Positions 46,967-58,560 of a stretch of DNA of 64,000 nt are shown here, piece after piece. The notes beneath the pieces are model-generated. The model ran no database searches. It saw only the letters and a program-made list of their open reading frames with translations, and had not been told where the DNA came from. This DNA comes from Siderastrea siderea (taxonomy: Eukaryota > Cnidaria > Anthozoa > Scleractinia > Rhizangiidae), in assembly GCA_964030785.1 (NCBI GenBank), contig OZ034967.1, positions 67,419,413-67,483,412 on the forward strand, in the 5' to 3' direction. The stretch's first letter is position 1. Each line of letters begins with the position of its first letter. Made by a program: the position numbers and the translations under genes.

Positions 46967-47109
46967 CTCATATCTCTGTTCCTCTTAATAACAGCACAAA
47001 CTAGAGAGTTTCCAACGGTGCTTAGAACGACGAGAACGAACATAACTGTCGTTATGGCAGCGCCAGCTGATTCGGACATATCGAGCGTGTCAGCCTCAGA
47101 TAAGTGACT
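46967..47109 (-). CDS. GPCR exon: TM1, distal copy
   Basis: Same length (143 nt) and phases as the proximal exon, with a gtttttag acceptor and a gtacat donor. It reads SHLSEADTLD, then Met, then TM1 as TTVMFVLVVLSTVGNSLVCA. Differences from the proximal copy (DN to SH, D to G, LILVAI to FVLVVL) are conservative in the membrane segment and break nothing. It could be an alternative first exon, or the first exon of a second receptor whose other exons lie elsewhere. Confidence 0.75.
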
Positions 47110-48079
47110 CTAAAAACGATCAAAATATATGAACAAACTGACAGGAAAATCACTCGTTTTAGGTTTTTATAACGCTGTTTGAACGACTAAATGCTGAGAA
47201 ACGTAAGCCAAGAAACGTATGTCTGGCATTTATTATACACAAGGGAGACACATACAAACCTTCATAGACCTGAATGGCAGGTAGCTTTTCATTCTTAGCC
47301 AGTGTTGCGTTTCTACTGGCAGTCTTCGAGGTAATCCAGCATTATTTTGCCCGTAAAGACCAACACCTTTTTTCAACTGTTTTAAATATGATGGCACATG
47401 TATCGAACGACTTGAAATTAGTGAGGCATGTTCGCAATTTCACAAAGGAATCCAGGGTTTTCGGAATATAATGATCTGGAAGTGAAATGTTTTTCCCTGA
47501 GTGTGAGTGCACCCTCCTCTTTCGACATCTTCCCAGGCTAAACATTCTTGGCCACACTGTTGAGCCAAAGACCTTTTTCTGATCGGAATTGTCTCTGAAT
47601 TGCACCTCGGCTGCTTCCATTTAGTTTGAAGTGTGGCCAGTAGAGGTCAGTAAATTGTCCCTGGTAATAACTTATAAGTAGCACACGATCATATACGACG
47701 AGACAGATGTTCCATTTTATACTTCGAAAGGGATATGAAAATGATTTTATTTTCCTTTGAACTGTGCGGTACCGTAAAATTTTTAAGTTGAAGTTAACCT
47801 TGCCCTAGATAATGCTACAGTTCTCAGCTTGATTTCTTTGTTTGCTAGTTTAGCGTGTTATGACAGCGTGAGAGACTGTCTTGTGCAGAGTTTTTGCAAT
47901 ATTCTCGTGTGGACATGTTACAAAATAAACTTTTGGAAGCGTGTTGTTCGTTAAAATACTCGAACTGAAGCTGTGTTGACTGAAACGTTTTTCGTATTGC
48001 TGCCGCTTCCTACATTAAACGTAGACAGGAACAATTGCAAATTCACGGTTAGGCTCGACTTAACTAGAGGCGACGAAAT

Positions 48080-49444
48080 TAACCTGCGATCAGGCCGAAT
48101 TTTAGCATCGCTCTCATATTCTCTTACGTGGGTCGCTCGCTAAAATAGGGCCTGATACAATCTCTCACAAGAGTTCGTGTCGGCGGCCAAATTTTGGCCG
48201 CGGGAATCGCGCAATCTGATTGGCCCTTTAACAATAGAGCTGTCAACGGAAGTAAATTGTTTACGAGACTTGCTCACAATTTTCGATCCGACGCCATGGC
48301 CAAGGAACAAGTCTGCCGAGGTAAACGTGTCGCTCAAAGTTATTCTCGTCGTTCTAGGAGAATTGTCATCATTTCTTTCTCTCCTGAGAATGGCGTCCGG
48401 TTTGACGCAAGCTGTCTCTCACTCGGAGCAGAGAAGTACAGCAACAGTGAAGTATGTATCCCGTTTTATCGCATCGTGTCTCCAAATTTTCATTTGAAGG
48501 CTTTCAGCTAGTATTGAAAATATAAGCAGAGTAGTGGTTGTTTCCGCGTTTTACGAAACAAAACGAACAGCAAGTATCTTTCGCCAAGAGTGATCAACAA
48601 GTCAACCGATAATTCCGTAAACTTAACGATAAGCTGATGTTTAGTGAGAGCCGCACTCAGCGAGATGCTGTATTTATTTTTACCTAAGTAATGAAGACTT
48701 TCAGTTTATTCATTCAGTGTTAATAATGTCGTTTTAATGATCTCTGACATTGATATCAAAGGATCTGACTAGGTTTATAATAAATGTTGTTCGTTTTAAA
48801 ATTCGCTGCTGTTGAGAGATGAAATTCGCTGGTAATCTCAAATATTTATCACTTCTGGAACTAAATTAAATTACAAAACACTCGTTTGTTTATAAACGGT
48901 TTTATTGATATCTCTTTTTCTAAAGAGTGAAACTGAAGGTATTTCTCTTAATTTCCCAAGGTATTTTACGCAGAAAATCGGTGACAATTACGTAGAGAAT
49001 ATTTCCGGATACCACCTGAAATGAGAAAGGATTCAAACATGCAGCCTATTTTGGTACATGACAACCTCGTCGTGTTCTGAATTTTCATTCAGTTTCAGCT
49101 CAGACAGAGCAACTATGTACAATACCAGAGCGCGTACCTTCAAGTTGTAAATTTGAACGCTAGTGCCAAGATTTATCGTAGCCTGTGATTTTCTAATTTT
49201 TGCCGACATTTGAGGACTTTTTTGCGAATGCCATTACATACACACACATATGGGAAATTTGCATACCGAGGAGCGTGCAAGCAAAACAAATTTTGATTGG
49301 CCGTTTCGTTGAATGTCAATCAATCAAAAAAAGTGGGCGGCAGACGTTCTGTAGAAGAATTGTATCAGGCTCTATTTTTCGTTTCGCCCTTCCCGCCGGA
49401 ATGTTTCACCGAGCGAAACGAAAATAGAGCCTGATCGCAGGTTA
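48080..49444. mobile_element. Mutator-like element with 9-bp target duplication
   Basis: The 16-bp ends TAACCTGCGATCAGGC are exactly inverted. CGACGAAAT stands on both sides (48071-48079, 49445-49453), and the paralogous block has only the single site (GCGACAAAATTCG near 42292). Each end also contains a local hairpin. Inside are overlapping open frames at 48177-48511, including a Kozak-like GCCATGG near 48295, without recognisable domains. A 9-bp duplication is typical of Mutator-type elements. Confidence 0.8.
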
Positions 49445-49600
49445 CGACGAAATTCGAAGCTTTGTTGTGTAATACGGGTTCATTTCTACTGTTCCAGATG
49501 CTTTGTTGCATTATATTTAATGAATTTGGCATTATCCACATGATCGTGAAATTTAATTATATGTTGATCCTGCCCGTGATCAAAGCGTTGTCATCATAAT

Positions 49601-49757
49601 TCCGGGCGTGATCACGCCACCGTGATATGGGGCGTGATCACGGTCATCAGCCATGGCGTGATTATCTCTGATCACAGTTTTCCCGTGATCACACGTGATT
49701 GCGGCATGATCACGGATCAAAGGTTTCTACCACGCCCTGTGATCACGCCTGTAGTTT
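49601..49757. repeat. GTGATCAC-word cluster, copy 2
   Basis: Paralogue of 42444-42600 with a few substitutions, some of which break individual palindromes. Confidence 0.7.
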
Positions 49758-50211
49758 TACTTAGGATATGACATGGGGTCTTATGTGCTTTTAACATTTC
49801 CAATGCGATCTCATTAACTCATATGCATCCTCGGCTTAGGCGCACTCTCGCATTTACCTTCTCGTGTTGTCAGCGCGCAACTTTCATCAGTTCTAACCCG
49901 CTTTTAATAAGTTTAAACTCCTGTCAACTACCTTCATTTCGAGATCCTTCCCGGTTGGCGAGCTGTATCATATCTTTTCCCCTTATTTCTTGCAGTGGAG
50001 GCACAATAGTTCTGTTTGGGATCTCCATGTTCTGACCAATGAGGGTAAACTAACGTTAAACCGTTATAAATAAGTCACATTTAGACTTTCTGACTAACAT
50101 GGAAGCAACGGAGCTTTTGAATGATAAATCTGTAACAAACAAAACTGATGCTAAGAATAAATTGCCGTCATAAAAGTAATTAACAAATAAAACGAAGAGG
50201 AGTTAACGTAC

Positions 50212-50270
50212 CTTAGAAAAAAAGTGATAGAAGGCCTTACTGATCCGGTTCCTGTCTTGAAATAAGCAGC
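50212..50270 (-). CDS. Candidate N-terminal GPCR exon, distal copy
   Basis: Paralogue of 43054-43112: 59 nt, ttatttag acceptor, gtacgt donor. Reads CLFQDRNRISKAFYHFFSK, two changes from the other copy. Same reservations. Confidence 0.35.
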
Positions 50271-51554
50271 CTAAATAACAAAGATTAAACATACTCTAAC
50301 TGAATACATATTACTCCTTTGTATGCACAGGTGCTTATTTCAGAAATAATTGATAAATCTTTCTTGAGCGCCGAGGTGTTGTCATCATGTTGACGATACA
50401 TAGTCAGGTTAAAATTAAAAGCTTCAAAAGTAATATTTCAACTAACATTCAATCCAAAAAAAAAAAAAAAGATTTGTCGAAAGTGGTTTTTTTTCCTTTG
50501 AAATCTATGGTGGTGCAGTTGATGTCATCTCCATACGGTGTTAGTGAGACACTTTTGAAAACGCTGGCGTCAATAATTTTCTTTTAAGATTATCAATGGA
50601 AACTAATAATTGATTTATACAAATCTATCACATCTGCAACTTTATAGCACGACGTATATCTTTTTGTTTAAATTGTGTTAATACTTACCTCACTTTTCAT
50701 GAATTAAAACACCGTTTAGTATAAAACAAGGACTGCAGACTACGGCTTCGATATAAACCATTACTATGTCTAACACTGACTACGGGCTAGGTATAAAACT
50801 TAAGCTGGATACCTTAAATAATTTGTACTTATACCCACAGATAATTCCCCTTTGTTTAGAGTGCCCAAAACTTGAAATTACAAACTTCATAATTACATTT
50901 AATTGCCAATTGTCCAGTCAAATTTTAATCTTGCAAACCATAATTCTCACCGTAACTTTTCCTATTGGACTTAAATGTCGATTGCAAGACACTGTAAGAC
51001 GTTTCTGGCCTTCAACATGTAAATATGATGCACTTCAAGCAAGCGTTTTGCTGTTCAAGATGATTGCTCCTTGAGTACTTGGCTTTTGTTCTTTTTTTCA
51101 AGCTGTAAACTGATTCGAAGTCTACCCACGACTTTCAAAGAGTATAATCAAATGCTCTGAACAAGCTTCTGTTGGTCGTTAAATTCGCACAGAAAATTCT
51201 GATAAAAACGTAAGTTTACATGTAAGTACGAGATAGTTTACCTAAGCAGAAATACTCCACATCAGCTACAGACGAACAGCTACAGATGTTATTCGATCCC
51301 CTTTTCCCACTGTTTTAAGGAAAGAAATTTAGCCGCCAAATCCTGCACAAATTAGTCTTGCAAATTAAAGGTTTCCTAATGGATTTTTTTTTGTCTGGCT
51401 GGTACAGCAAACCTGTAGAGTCTAAAAACTGGGGAGATGAAGACATCTATGTTTTCCAAATGATACTGGTCATATTGTATTAGTCACGCAACGACGAGTA
51501 CAGTAGAGTTGAGGTGATTCCATTTAATTGCATGGCGCATCCTTTCTGCGCAAT

Positions 51555-51759
51555 AGCCTGTTCCAGGCGTTCAGACAGTGGAGCACGAGCGAAAAAGAAA
51601 GGGAGCGAACGAGCGGGAAAAAACGAGGGGAGACTGGGGAAGAGGACGAGGGAACGCGTTCCCTCGTCCTCTTCCCCAGTCTCCCCTTGTTTTTTTCCCG
51701 CTCTTTCGCTCGCTTTCTTTTTTGCTCGTTCTCCGCTATCTGAACGCCTGGAACAGGCT
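51555..51759. mobile_element. Near-perfect 205-bp palindromic MITE
   Basis: AGCCTGTTCCAGGCGTTCAG reads inward from both ends, with the centre at ACGCGT near 51658. The paralogous block at about 44355 lacks it (CTTTCTGCGCGCGCATG), proving insertion after duplication. Purine-rich on one half and pyrimidine-rich on the other; its frames are not genes. Confidence 0.85.
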
Positions 51760-52679
51760 ATGCGCGCACATGTTCGGAACTCGGTAGGTTTTCTATGAAA
51801 ACTGAGCTGTTCAGAGAAATAAATTGTCGGTTTGTCCTAAAGGAACTCGGTGACCCCACTATAAGACTATACATGATATATCCAAATTTCAAGAATTTTT
51901 CATTACTCAATTTTCAAATATTCCGATCAATTCACTATTACATTCTTATTTTAGGCGTTTCACTGGAAGCGTGGAAACGCTCGATTCGCCTATTATTACT
52001 TTCATTTTACGGAAACTTTAAGGCGTTTTACTGTAACATTGTTTTGCTACCACAAGAATAATGCTTGCATTTCATTGCTAGTAGTAACTTTGTTGAAGTA
52101 ACGGGTGTCCCTGGCACAAGGGTAGGCTTTTTTTTTAATTATTGCTGTCGAAAGCTATCAAAGTACCTATATAATACAGCCCTGTAACGTGAAATCAGAT
52201 ACTATGATCCCCTCTTTTTATTTCATTGTTTCAGTGTACTTGGTGTAATTAATAACTGTGCAAACTTTCTGAGCACTTATTGTCTACTTTCAATTACGCT
52301 CCCAGACTTTATATTTCGTTAAATATCTTAGCTAGTCCGCGTTTTACACCCATTTCGCAGTCCGTAGTCCGTTTATACTGACTGATTAAAAAATTAAGTC
52401 TTTCACCTTCGTAACTGTGTTTTAAAGGTCTAGATTTCAGTTACTAGTCGTCTTCAAAAGCTTCTCCCGCAGTCCTGCAGTCGTCAAAACGTACGACTGA
52501 CCGTTTCGTTGTCACGAAGTCACGCAACACCTGACATCGATGCGTCAGTAAGCGAAGCCAAAAGAAAGAGATGTTTCTTTCTCGCCGAAAAAAGCAGATA
52601 AAATATTAGGTTCATTGTTTTAAAATATGGAATGTTTTTCTCGTTACCTGGACTTGAATGACCATCAGTTTTCTCGCGT

Positions 52680-53370
52680 ACACTGGAAAATCTGGACCAT
52701 TTACAGACTTCAAGAAAGTTAACTAAATCTCTGTAAAATGTGTACATTTCCTTTGTAAATTGCAATGTCTGTAAACGAGCACACTTACAGAGATTTTATA
52801 AACCCTATAAAATGTCTGTAGATTTTACCACATTTTGCGCGTCCAGATCGAATAAAATGTTTGTGAAATCTTTATGTTTTCCTTGTAAATTGTGTCCAAA
52901 ATTTACAGAGATTTTATAACATACGTAAAAATCCTTGTAAATTCTCCACATTTTGTCTGTAAAAAAGGCTAGGAAAAAAGACTGTAAAATAGAGAACATA
53001 AAATGCCAATAAAACCTCTGTAAAAATCGAACCAAAATAACTGCATAAAATGTCAGTGAAATGTACACAAATAAAGTACATATAATGTTAATCAAAAGTG
53101 CATTTAATGTCTGTAAAATATCTAAAGTTTAACACATTAAATCACTGTAAAACGTTCAAATTTTCTCTGTAAAAAGAGCATGAAAAGCAAAACAGGATGT
53201 AACAGCCAGAACACAAAATCACAACAAAAACTCTGTAACAAGTGAACAAAAATCAGAGCACAAAATGTTACTAAAATGTCCACAAATAAAATACACATAA
53301 TGTCTGCAAAATGTACATATTTTACCTCAATAAATCGCTTCAAAATGTTCACATTTTCTCTGTAAAAAGA
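52680..53370. repeat. AT-rich array of TCTGTAAA and AAAATGT words
   Basis: Some 700 bp in which TCTGTAAA(A), AAAATGT and variants occur every 20-40 bases with irregular spacing. It begins exactly where the distal duplicated block ends. Frames on the minus strand are artefacts of the words. Confidence 0.65.
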
Positions 53371-53983
53371 GCTGGTACTAAAAACAGCATAATAAAAAAA
53401 TTTAAAAACAAACTTAGTGGCTGTGAATTTTCAGGAGTGAACTTTCTGATCACTCAGCGACTGAAAACCGGGAATGCCATGAAAATAGGTATGTCCTCTA
53501 TTTAACAAAAACAATACAATTATCGTAAAAGTTAAGTCACTTAGTATTTTGCTTTAAAGTTACTTATTAACATCAGCCAACAAGAATTTGCTTGCAATCC
53601 AAACACCTGTTGGTGCAATTAACAAATGGAGATAATGATTAAATATTCTGTTAATTACTTCCAACAGGAACACATGAGATGAAAACCAACTGTTATCAGA
53701 TATCTTAATTGGATTCAATTATCAAATGTATAGATACCTCTTTTCAAAGCTTAGTATACATGTATGGTGTAATAAATAGTAAAAAGTGCATGTCTTGTCC
53801 TCAGATCATAAAACATCTTTAAAAAACTTTTTGGATTATCCATTGATATTTATCTTCTTAAATATTTCCACGTAAATAATATCTTTAACTCATTTTATTT
53901 TCATATAATTAAGTTTGCTTGCATTTTCCCCTGGGAATTAAAAATTTTAATGCCAATTGAATTGGTCACATGCTTTACAATCA
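53371..53983. other. Non-coding AT-rich DNA
   Basis: No gene, RNA or repeat boundary is supported. Confidence 0.35.
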
Positions 53984-54582
53984 AAATACTCAGCGCCTTC
54001 CGCTTATTATTTGGGAATGACTTGCATTAATCAGGAAAGGATTGCATTATTGGAATCAAAATTCCACTTTAAATTGAAACTTGTAATGTTCCAACGGTAG
54101 CCTTGTTTCAAATAAGGAATGCTGATTGGTTTATTATTGACATCAGGCGATTGTTCACGTGCAAGTGGCAGACTGCTGGCGGCTTGTTGTACCTGATTTG
54201 ATTTGTGTTTGCTCAACAAAATATTAATCTCAAGTACTTTTCCACATGAAGAAGCAATCTACTGTTGTAAAACTGTGAAGAATAATTTTATTTCTTGAAC
54301 AAGTGTGCTATAAATGCACAAGAAATGTTTCTGAAAATTGAGAAAAATTCCCTGTCATGTCAAACCGACTGAAACCAACAGCCGCCAACGGTTTCGTATT
54401 TTGCGTGTGAACTTTAAGCTCACGCAAGTAACAATGCAATCAACATTCGTTACTTCGAATGAGTCTACCGTTGGAAGATTTTAATCTTCTATCTGAAAAT
54501 GGAACTCTGATTCCAATAATGCAGTCCGTTTCCGATTAATGAAAATCATGCCTAAATAATGAGCGGAACGCACTGAGTATTT
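53984..54582. mobile_element. Fold-back element, about 600 bp
   Basis: AAATACTCAGCGCCTTCCGC is mirrored by GCGGAACGCACTGAGTATTT. GGAATCAAAATTCCA and CCAACGGTAG are mirrored at 54500 and 54465. Arms are about 130 bp. Confidence 0.65.
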
Positions 54583-54714
54583 CGACTGTAAAAATAAATA
54601 AGCATAATTGTTTAACCATATAATTAAAACAGATAATCTATCATTGATATTACAATAAAATTTCTGTGTAATTATAACGATGAATCCGATGATGCTTTAA
54701 CTATATCGTTAATT

Positions 54715-54945
54715 GCTTGGTGTTATATCATACCTGGTGTATATCATTACTGATGTCCTGTTATATTGTAGCCAGTAACATTATGTTGTAACTCGTGTGC
54801 TGTTATATCATGCCTGGTGATGCTATATTGTTATTGGTCGTGCTAGATCATACCCAGTGATCCGTCACTGGGTGCGATATACAAACACCTTGGTTACGAT
54901 ATAGCATCACTGGGTACAACATGCAAACACACCAGTTAAGATTAT
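54715..54945. repeat. Degenerate minisatellite (GTTATATCATRCCTGGTG-like)
   Basis: Words such as TTATATCATACCTGGTG recur about five times, then appear inverted (CACTGGGTGCGATATAC, CACTGGGTACAAC). Confidence 0.5.
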
Positions 54946-54979
54946 AATGCATCATATCATGTACAATCTACATGTAATA

Positions 54980-55148
54980 GGCCATTTCCGAATTGTCTTG
55001 TGCCTCTTTTTCAAAGCGAGGCCTCGTGCAAAACCTTTCATATGAAAATGAGTTTTCTCTGCATGCGAATGAAAACTCATGTTCATATGAAAGGCTATGC
55101 ACCAAGACTCGCTTTCAAAAAGAGGTACAAGGCAACTCGGAAATGGCT
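54980..55148. mobile_element. Palindromic MITE, 169 bp, TA-flanked
   Basis: GGCCATTTCCGAATTGTCTT and its near-complement end the element. CCTTTCATATGAA is mirrored around a centre near 55062. TA on both sides. Confidence 0.75.
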
Positions 55149-56035
55149 TATTACTCTTTTGTCCAATATTCCCCTCCATAGGATTTTTGCACCATTTTCA
55201 AACGCAGGCACATGAACTGAGCAGGGCACAAAAAAAACTTAGCAAAAAACATACATGTTCTGCAAACACACTGGAGTATCAAAGTGCTCTTTAACATTAT
55301 TCCAATCAAATCTGTATGCAGTACATGTACAGTATGTTTAACTCATCTAGTGACATCATTACTTCAGGAGTTGTATTTGTCCCAGTAGCTATAAATACAT
55401 GTATATATAGATATATTTTTTTGCCCTGCCCAGTTAACTAGGAGAAGATTGTTTTTAGTAATTACTTTTCCTGAATCCTTCCTCTTTACTTTTCCTTAAG
55501 CAAAGAGTTCTTTGCCTAAAAGGAGCACCATCTACTCTCTACTATATGACTGACCACTGGGCAATCTTACTCTAAGTAATTTCAGCTCGTCTTTAATTGT
55601 TACCACCTTGAGATCGTCGATTGCCATGTTTTGGAGTATCTGAGTGACCAAGAGCAAACACACTATGTTAGAAATACAAAATGTTGCTTAATTTAAATAC
55701 CACCTTCTGGTAACTGTACAATACATATGCAAATAAATGTACACTGCATAACATTCCCGGTTAGCAACTGGATGAAACCAGCTTCGCAGCTAAAGCAATA
55801 GTGCTACATACACACTGTATGTGTAGCTGTAACAGTGTGTTTTGTTTGACTGAGCCTTTTTACTTCTTTCTTAGAACAATAATATCCACTATGAGAACAT
55901 GCAAAGCAATTTATTCTAGGAAAGATGAACGTTAATCCGATTGTCTCATGATGGAATCGCTTTGAGTTGTTTCGACTGCAATACTGCTAGTCTTCATCAG
56001 GCGATGAGGTTGATTGTTTATGTGTTGCTATTTGT
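55149..56035. other. Non-coding DNA
   Basis: No supported gene. ACATGTAC-type words are frequent. Confidence 0.35.
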
Positions 56036-56530
56036 ACACAGAAAAAGTGCGAGTGTTATGGTAACACCGAAAAAGTGTAAATTTTTGCAGCTGTGTGAAC
56101 ACCAATTAAGTGTAAAAGTAACGCCAACATGGTGTACATTTACACCACAATAGTGTGAACCACTAACAATTCTGATTTGGATTGGGTAAAAAAAACACCA
56201 ACAAAGTGTTATGTAGACGCGGAATTCGGGTAAGTTTACACCAAAAAAGTGTACTTGTTACACCCAAATGGTGTAAAACAACTTGCAGCTGTGTGCACAC
56301 CAAAACAAGGTTAATTTACACCAGAGATAATTTTACACTAAAACTGTGTACTTGTGACACCCAAATGGTGTAAAACAACTTGCAGCTGTGTGCACACCGA
56401 AACAAGGTTAATTTACACCAGAGATAATTTTACACTAAAATTGTGTAAAATAACACTTCCAACTTTGTTGAATAACACCCTCCACGTGTTATGTTAACAC
56501 TGTTCTAGTGTACTTCAACACTAAAATAAA

Positions 56531-57319
56531 AGATGCATGTGGGCTACTTAAACATTGTAATCATTGCTGCTGAAGGAGACGGACATCACTTGTTTCCAAA
56601 TTTATTTCACAGTGAATATTTATTTGGTATACTATACCTTAAAACAAAATGCGTCCAAAAATACGATTTTTTGCCAAAAACAATAAGTCTACATGTAGAA
56701 AAATAAACCTTTCAGTGCAACCGCGGAAACTCACTATAAATTACAAAGATGCTACTCTAATGCCTTAGAATTCAATAAAGTAGGACACTGAGTAAGATAC
56801 AGTAGTTATAAAAAATAAGACAGCTACAAAGATTCCAGTCCAAACAGTGCATTAAATTCTGTATGCTTCATTTTTGTCAACACCTAAGTTGATGTGCCAA
56901 AATAATGAAAACCAAACCCATACAAAAATAAAAGGCCTTTCAAAAGGCATTTTGATTTAAAGTACTTTTCTAGTTGTTATAGAAAAATGAAGTCAATAAA
57001 TGCAGATTGAGTGAGTGATTTTGATGATAAACCACACACAGTTCAGAAACCACCTCCACCTGATTCAGCAATCCACTGAAAAAAAAAAAAGATAAAAATT
57101 AGTAATGCTATATTAATTACCCACTTGTACGCACCATGATTAGGCAATACTGAATGTCACTTATTCAAGTTTATTTGTTTTTGCACCAAGATCTGGAAAC
57201 AAACTTATTTTGGTCAGCTATATACAAAATTTAAAAAATACCACTACAGCTCTAAAAGAAAACAGCCCTCAGTAACACTTATTGTTCAGTTAGATGGAAT
57301 ACTCTGTCAGACAGTTGTA
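56531..57319. other. Non-coding DNA
   Basis: AT-rich with a poly-A run near 57080; no gene supported. Confidence 0.35.
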
Positions 57320-58050
57320 CATACATGTACTGTATTGCTCAGTCTGTTAAGTGTTTAATACATGGTCAGTATTGTATACCACTCAGTCAATTGAGCAAAC
57401 CACTCAATCAGTTCACTCAGTTGTTTATACCACTAGATCAGTTATGTGGATCACTCAGTAAGTTGAGTAATATTACATACAGTCTTTATACCACTTGGAA
57501 GAGCAGGGTGGACCACCAGTTTGACACTCAATCAGTTGTGACTACATGTACCTGTCTTGTCTACTAAGTCAGTTATGTGCACCACTAAGAACACATAACT
57601 TTTACAACTGTGTTTCACTCAGTCATTTATCACTCTGTGAGTTGTGTGCACCACTTGCTAACTTGTGAGTACCACCCAGTTACTTGATCAGTTGCGGCTA
57701 CCACTCAGTCAGTTGTGTACACCACTGGGTCAGTTGTATCATTCAGGTCAGTTGTCAGTTGTGAGTAATGCTCCTTCAGCTGTGGAACAACTCAGTGACA
57801 TGTGTGGATAACTCCACACAACTCGCCTAGTGATATAACTGACTTAACAGCTGTAGTGAAAAACACAACTGGCACAGGGGTACACAAAACCGACCGAGCA
57901 GTCTATCCAATTGACCAGTTGGTATAAACAGCTGAGTGAAACGTATATTCAATTCAGTGAGTGACAACATGGCTTATTGAGTGGTATGCTGGTCAGTTGT
58001 GTGTATCACTCAGTCAGTTTTGGACCACTCTATAGGTAAACAACATTTGA
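57320..58050. repeat. Degenerate minisatellite (CCACTCAGTCAGTTGTG-like)
   Basis: At least 20 irregular units built from ACCACT, CAGTCAGTTG and GTGTA over about 700 bp. In the last third several units appear on the other strand (CAACTGAC, ACACAACTGGC). Unit length and spacing are too variable for CRISPR. Confidence 0.65.
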
Positions 58051-58560
58051 AGAGGCTAGTGGAAAGTCCCCTAAGAGATTTTTTTGGTCAATTTTTTTAG
58101 CTTGAAAGTGCCTGAATTTTTGCCTGTGGGCTTCAATGTATTCAGAGAAAAAGCCCTGTTTTTTTCCTGCCGGTTTACACTTAGTTTTCCAGAAAAGGCC
58201 AAAACATGAGGCCCCATCTTCTGTTTTCTTTTGTTAAAATCCTAAACAAAAGAAACCAATTAAATCCTTTGCTTCATGAAACAAAAGACCAATGCTTTGT
58301 TAGATGTGTTTGATCACTTGTGTATGTTATTCAGTAAGTTGGATCACTCAGTCTGTTCCTGTTTACAACTGTACATGTACATGTAGGCAATGAGGGCCAG
58401 GACTCTACTACAGTACAATCTGACCCTCTGCTACTTTGATGGAAAAAAAATGGCAATGCTATTGTACTGTCTTTTCCCTCCTTGCAAGATTTGTGAGTTA
58501 ATTTTTTCTGTCCTGTTTTGGCAAATTCTGATAAATAATCACTATCTTTGAAGAAGCACA

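Larger units (their letters stand above)
46866..52677 (-). repeat. Segmental duplication, distal copy
   Basis: Same content and order as 41183-45240, lengthened by a 1365-bp Mutator-like insertion, a 205-bp palindrome and smaller indels (for example about 95 extra bases near 47780-47875). The copies differ by scattered substitutions, so the event is not recent but not ancient. Confidence 0.88.

Noticed and set aside
51514..51798. Arg/Glu- and Ser/Pro-rich open frames
   Set aside because: They are the two strands of a near-perfect palindrome, and the paralogous block lacks the DNA entirely.
57320..58050. CRISPR array
   Set aside because: Units and spacers are irregular, repeats are degenerate and switch strand, no cas genes are present, and the DNA is animal-like.
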